Shown here: positions 6,032-6,408 of the stretch, one piece after another | How positions within the stretch are numbered: the first letter of the stretch is position 1 | How the letters are laid out: each line of letters opens with the position of its first letter | Source of the DNA: an uncultured Rhodanobacteraceae bacterium | GTDB taxonomy: Bacteria; Pseudomonadota; Gammaproteobacteria; Xanthomonadales; Ahniellaceae | Direction of reading: 5' to 3' | Assembly: GCA_937873105.1 (NCBI GenBank) | Contig: CALMWD010000177.1 | Span: 1-6,408 of the forward strand | DNA length: 6,408 nt | Program-made: the position numbers and the translations under genes | Notes under the pieces: model-generated | Told to the model about the DNA's origin: nothing | The model's database searches: none | What the model saw: the letters and a program-made list of their open reading frames with translations, nothing else

Positions 6032-6408
6032 TCAGCGGGGAATGTCGACGGTCAGGGTTTGCGGCTGGCCGTTGCGGCGCACCTGGACCTCGATGCGCGA
6101 GGCCTGGGACAGCGCCGAGACGGCCGCGGCCATGCGCGAGGGATCGGTCACCGGCACGCCGTTGACGGCGGTAACGATGTCCTCGGGCTGCAGGCCGAGT
6201 TGGGCGAGTGCGGCCGCGTGCTGGCCGCCGTTCAGGCGCACGCCGACGAACTTGCCGTTCTCCATGACCGGCATCGGCGTGATCTGGTTGGCGAGCACGG
6301 CCGGGTCGATGCCGAGCTGCTGCTTCACGCGCTCCATGTCCACGCCCTGCATCGGCAGGTTGGCGGCATTGATCTGGCCGAACACGGCGCGGTCGGACGG
6401 GATGACCG
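6032..6408 (-). CDS. gspC: GspC, type II secretion inner-membrane protein (C-terminal part, PDZ domain)
   Basis: Only the last 124 residues are in the window; the 5' end runs off the right edge, so the GTG at 6385 is an internal valine and not a start. GspC is a bitopic inner-membrane protein whose periplasmic HR region contacts the N0 domain of GspD and whose C-terminus helps choose substrates. Here the C-terminus is a PDZ domain. The segment V-G-V-R-L-N-G-G-Q-H (54-63) is followed by L-G-L-Q-P-E-D-I-V-T-A-V-N-G-V-P-V-T-D-P (73-92), the typical 'G-L-x-x-x-D-x-I-x-x-x-N-G' PDZ core. A final I-E-V-Q-V-R-R-N-G-Q strand (104-113) ends at D-I-P-R. Together with gspD 20 bp downstream this makes GspC the clear call, and places this system among PDZ-type rather than coiled-coil-type GspC proteins. 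Confidence 0.9.
   Translation of the reverse strand, partial: VIPSDRAVFGQINAANLPMQGVDMERVKQQLGIDPAVLANQITPMPVMENGKFVGVRLNGGQHAAALAQLGLQPEDIVTAVNGVPVTDPSRMAAAVSALSQASRIEVQVRRNGQPQTLTVDIPR

Noticed and set aside
1..6408. tRNA, rRNA, CRISPR array, insertion sequence or attachment site
   Set aside because: No array-like repeats, transposase or integrase motifs, terminal inverted repeats or tRNA cloverleaf sequences were seen on either strand.

Overview
The window is GC-rich with strongly GC-biased third codon positions. Its gene content is a type II secretion system (T2SS) block, a DUF2884/YggN-like periplasmic protein and a DUF971 protein. This fits a gammaproteobacterium, most likely of the Xanthomonadales/Lysobacterales group; that placement is inferred from gene content and base composition only.

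Layout. Positions 1-81 end or begin something that cannot be assigned. Two + strand genes follow: an unrecognised 204-residue protein (82-696), probably read from a leaderless transcript, and a DUF971 / gamma-butyrobetaine-hydroxylase-N-like protein (696-1043) joined to it by a one-base TGATG overlap. A 10-bp-stem hairpin (1067-1090) separates this pair from everything after it, which lies on the - strand. Read in - strand direction from the right edge, the rest is: gspC (3'-terminal part, PDZ domain), gspD (outer-membrane secretin), gspE (secretion ATPase), a four-helix membrane protein of unknown function, an AT-rich intergenic patch with repeated TGTAATGG elements, and a secreted DUF2884 protein.

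How the genes work together. GspC is the inner-membrane clamp that contacts the periplasmic N domains of the GspD channel. GspE is the cytoplasmic ATPase that drives the pseudopilus. The spacings (20 bp, a 1-base overlap, a 2-bp gap) make gspC-gspD-gspE-membrane protein one transcription unit. gspF and the pseudopilin genes do not follow gspE; if this system is complete they must lie upstream of gspC or elsewhere.

Most notable observations. gspE carries an in-frame TAG (3858-3856) that splits an otherwise full-length, well-conserved 491-codon gene after codon 68, removing the GspL-binding N-terminal part from the ATPase core. The ATPase also lacks all four cysteines of the usual GspE zinc-binding motif. 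The AT-rich patch upstream of the DUF2884 gene holds two direct copies and one inverted, near-identical copy of an 8-mer, and looks like an operator. I do not see a wholly new system here; the strongest leads are the broken or recoded gspE, the unknown membrane protein in the place where gspF is usual, and the putative operator.
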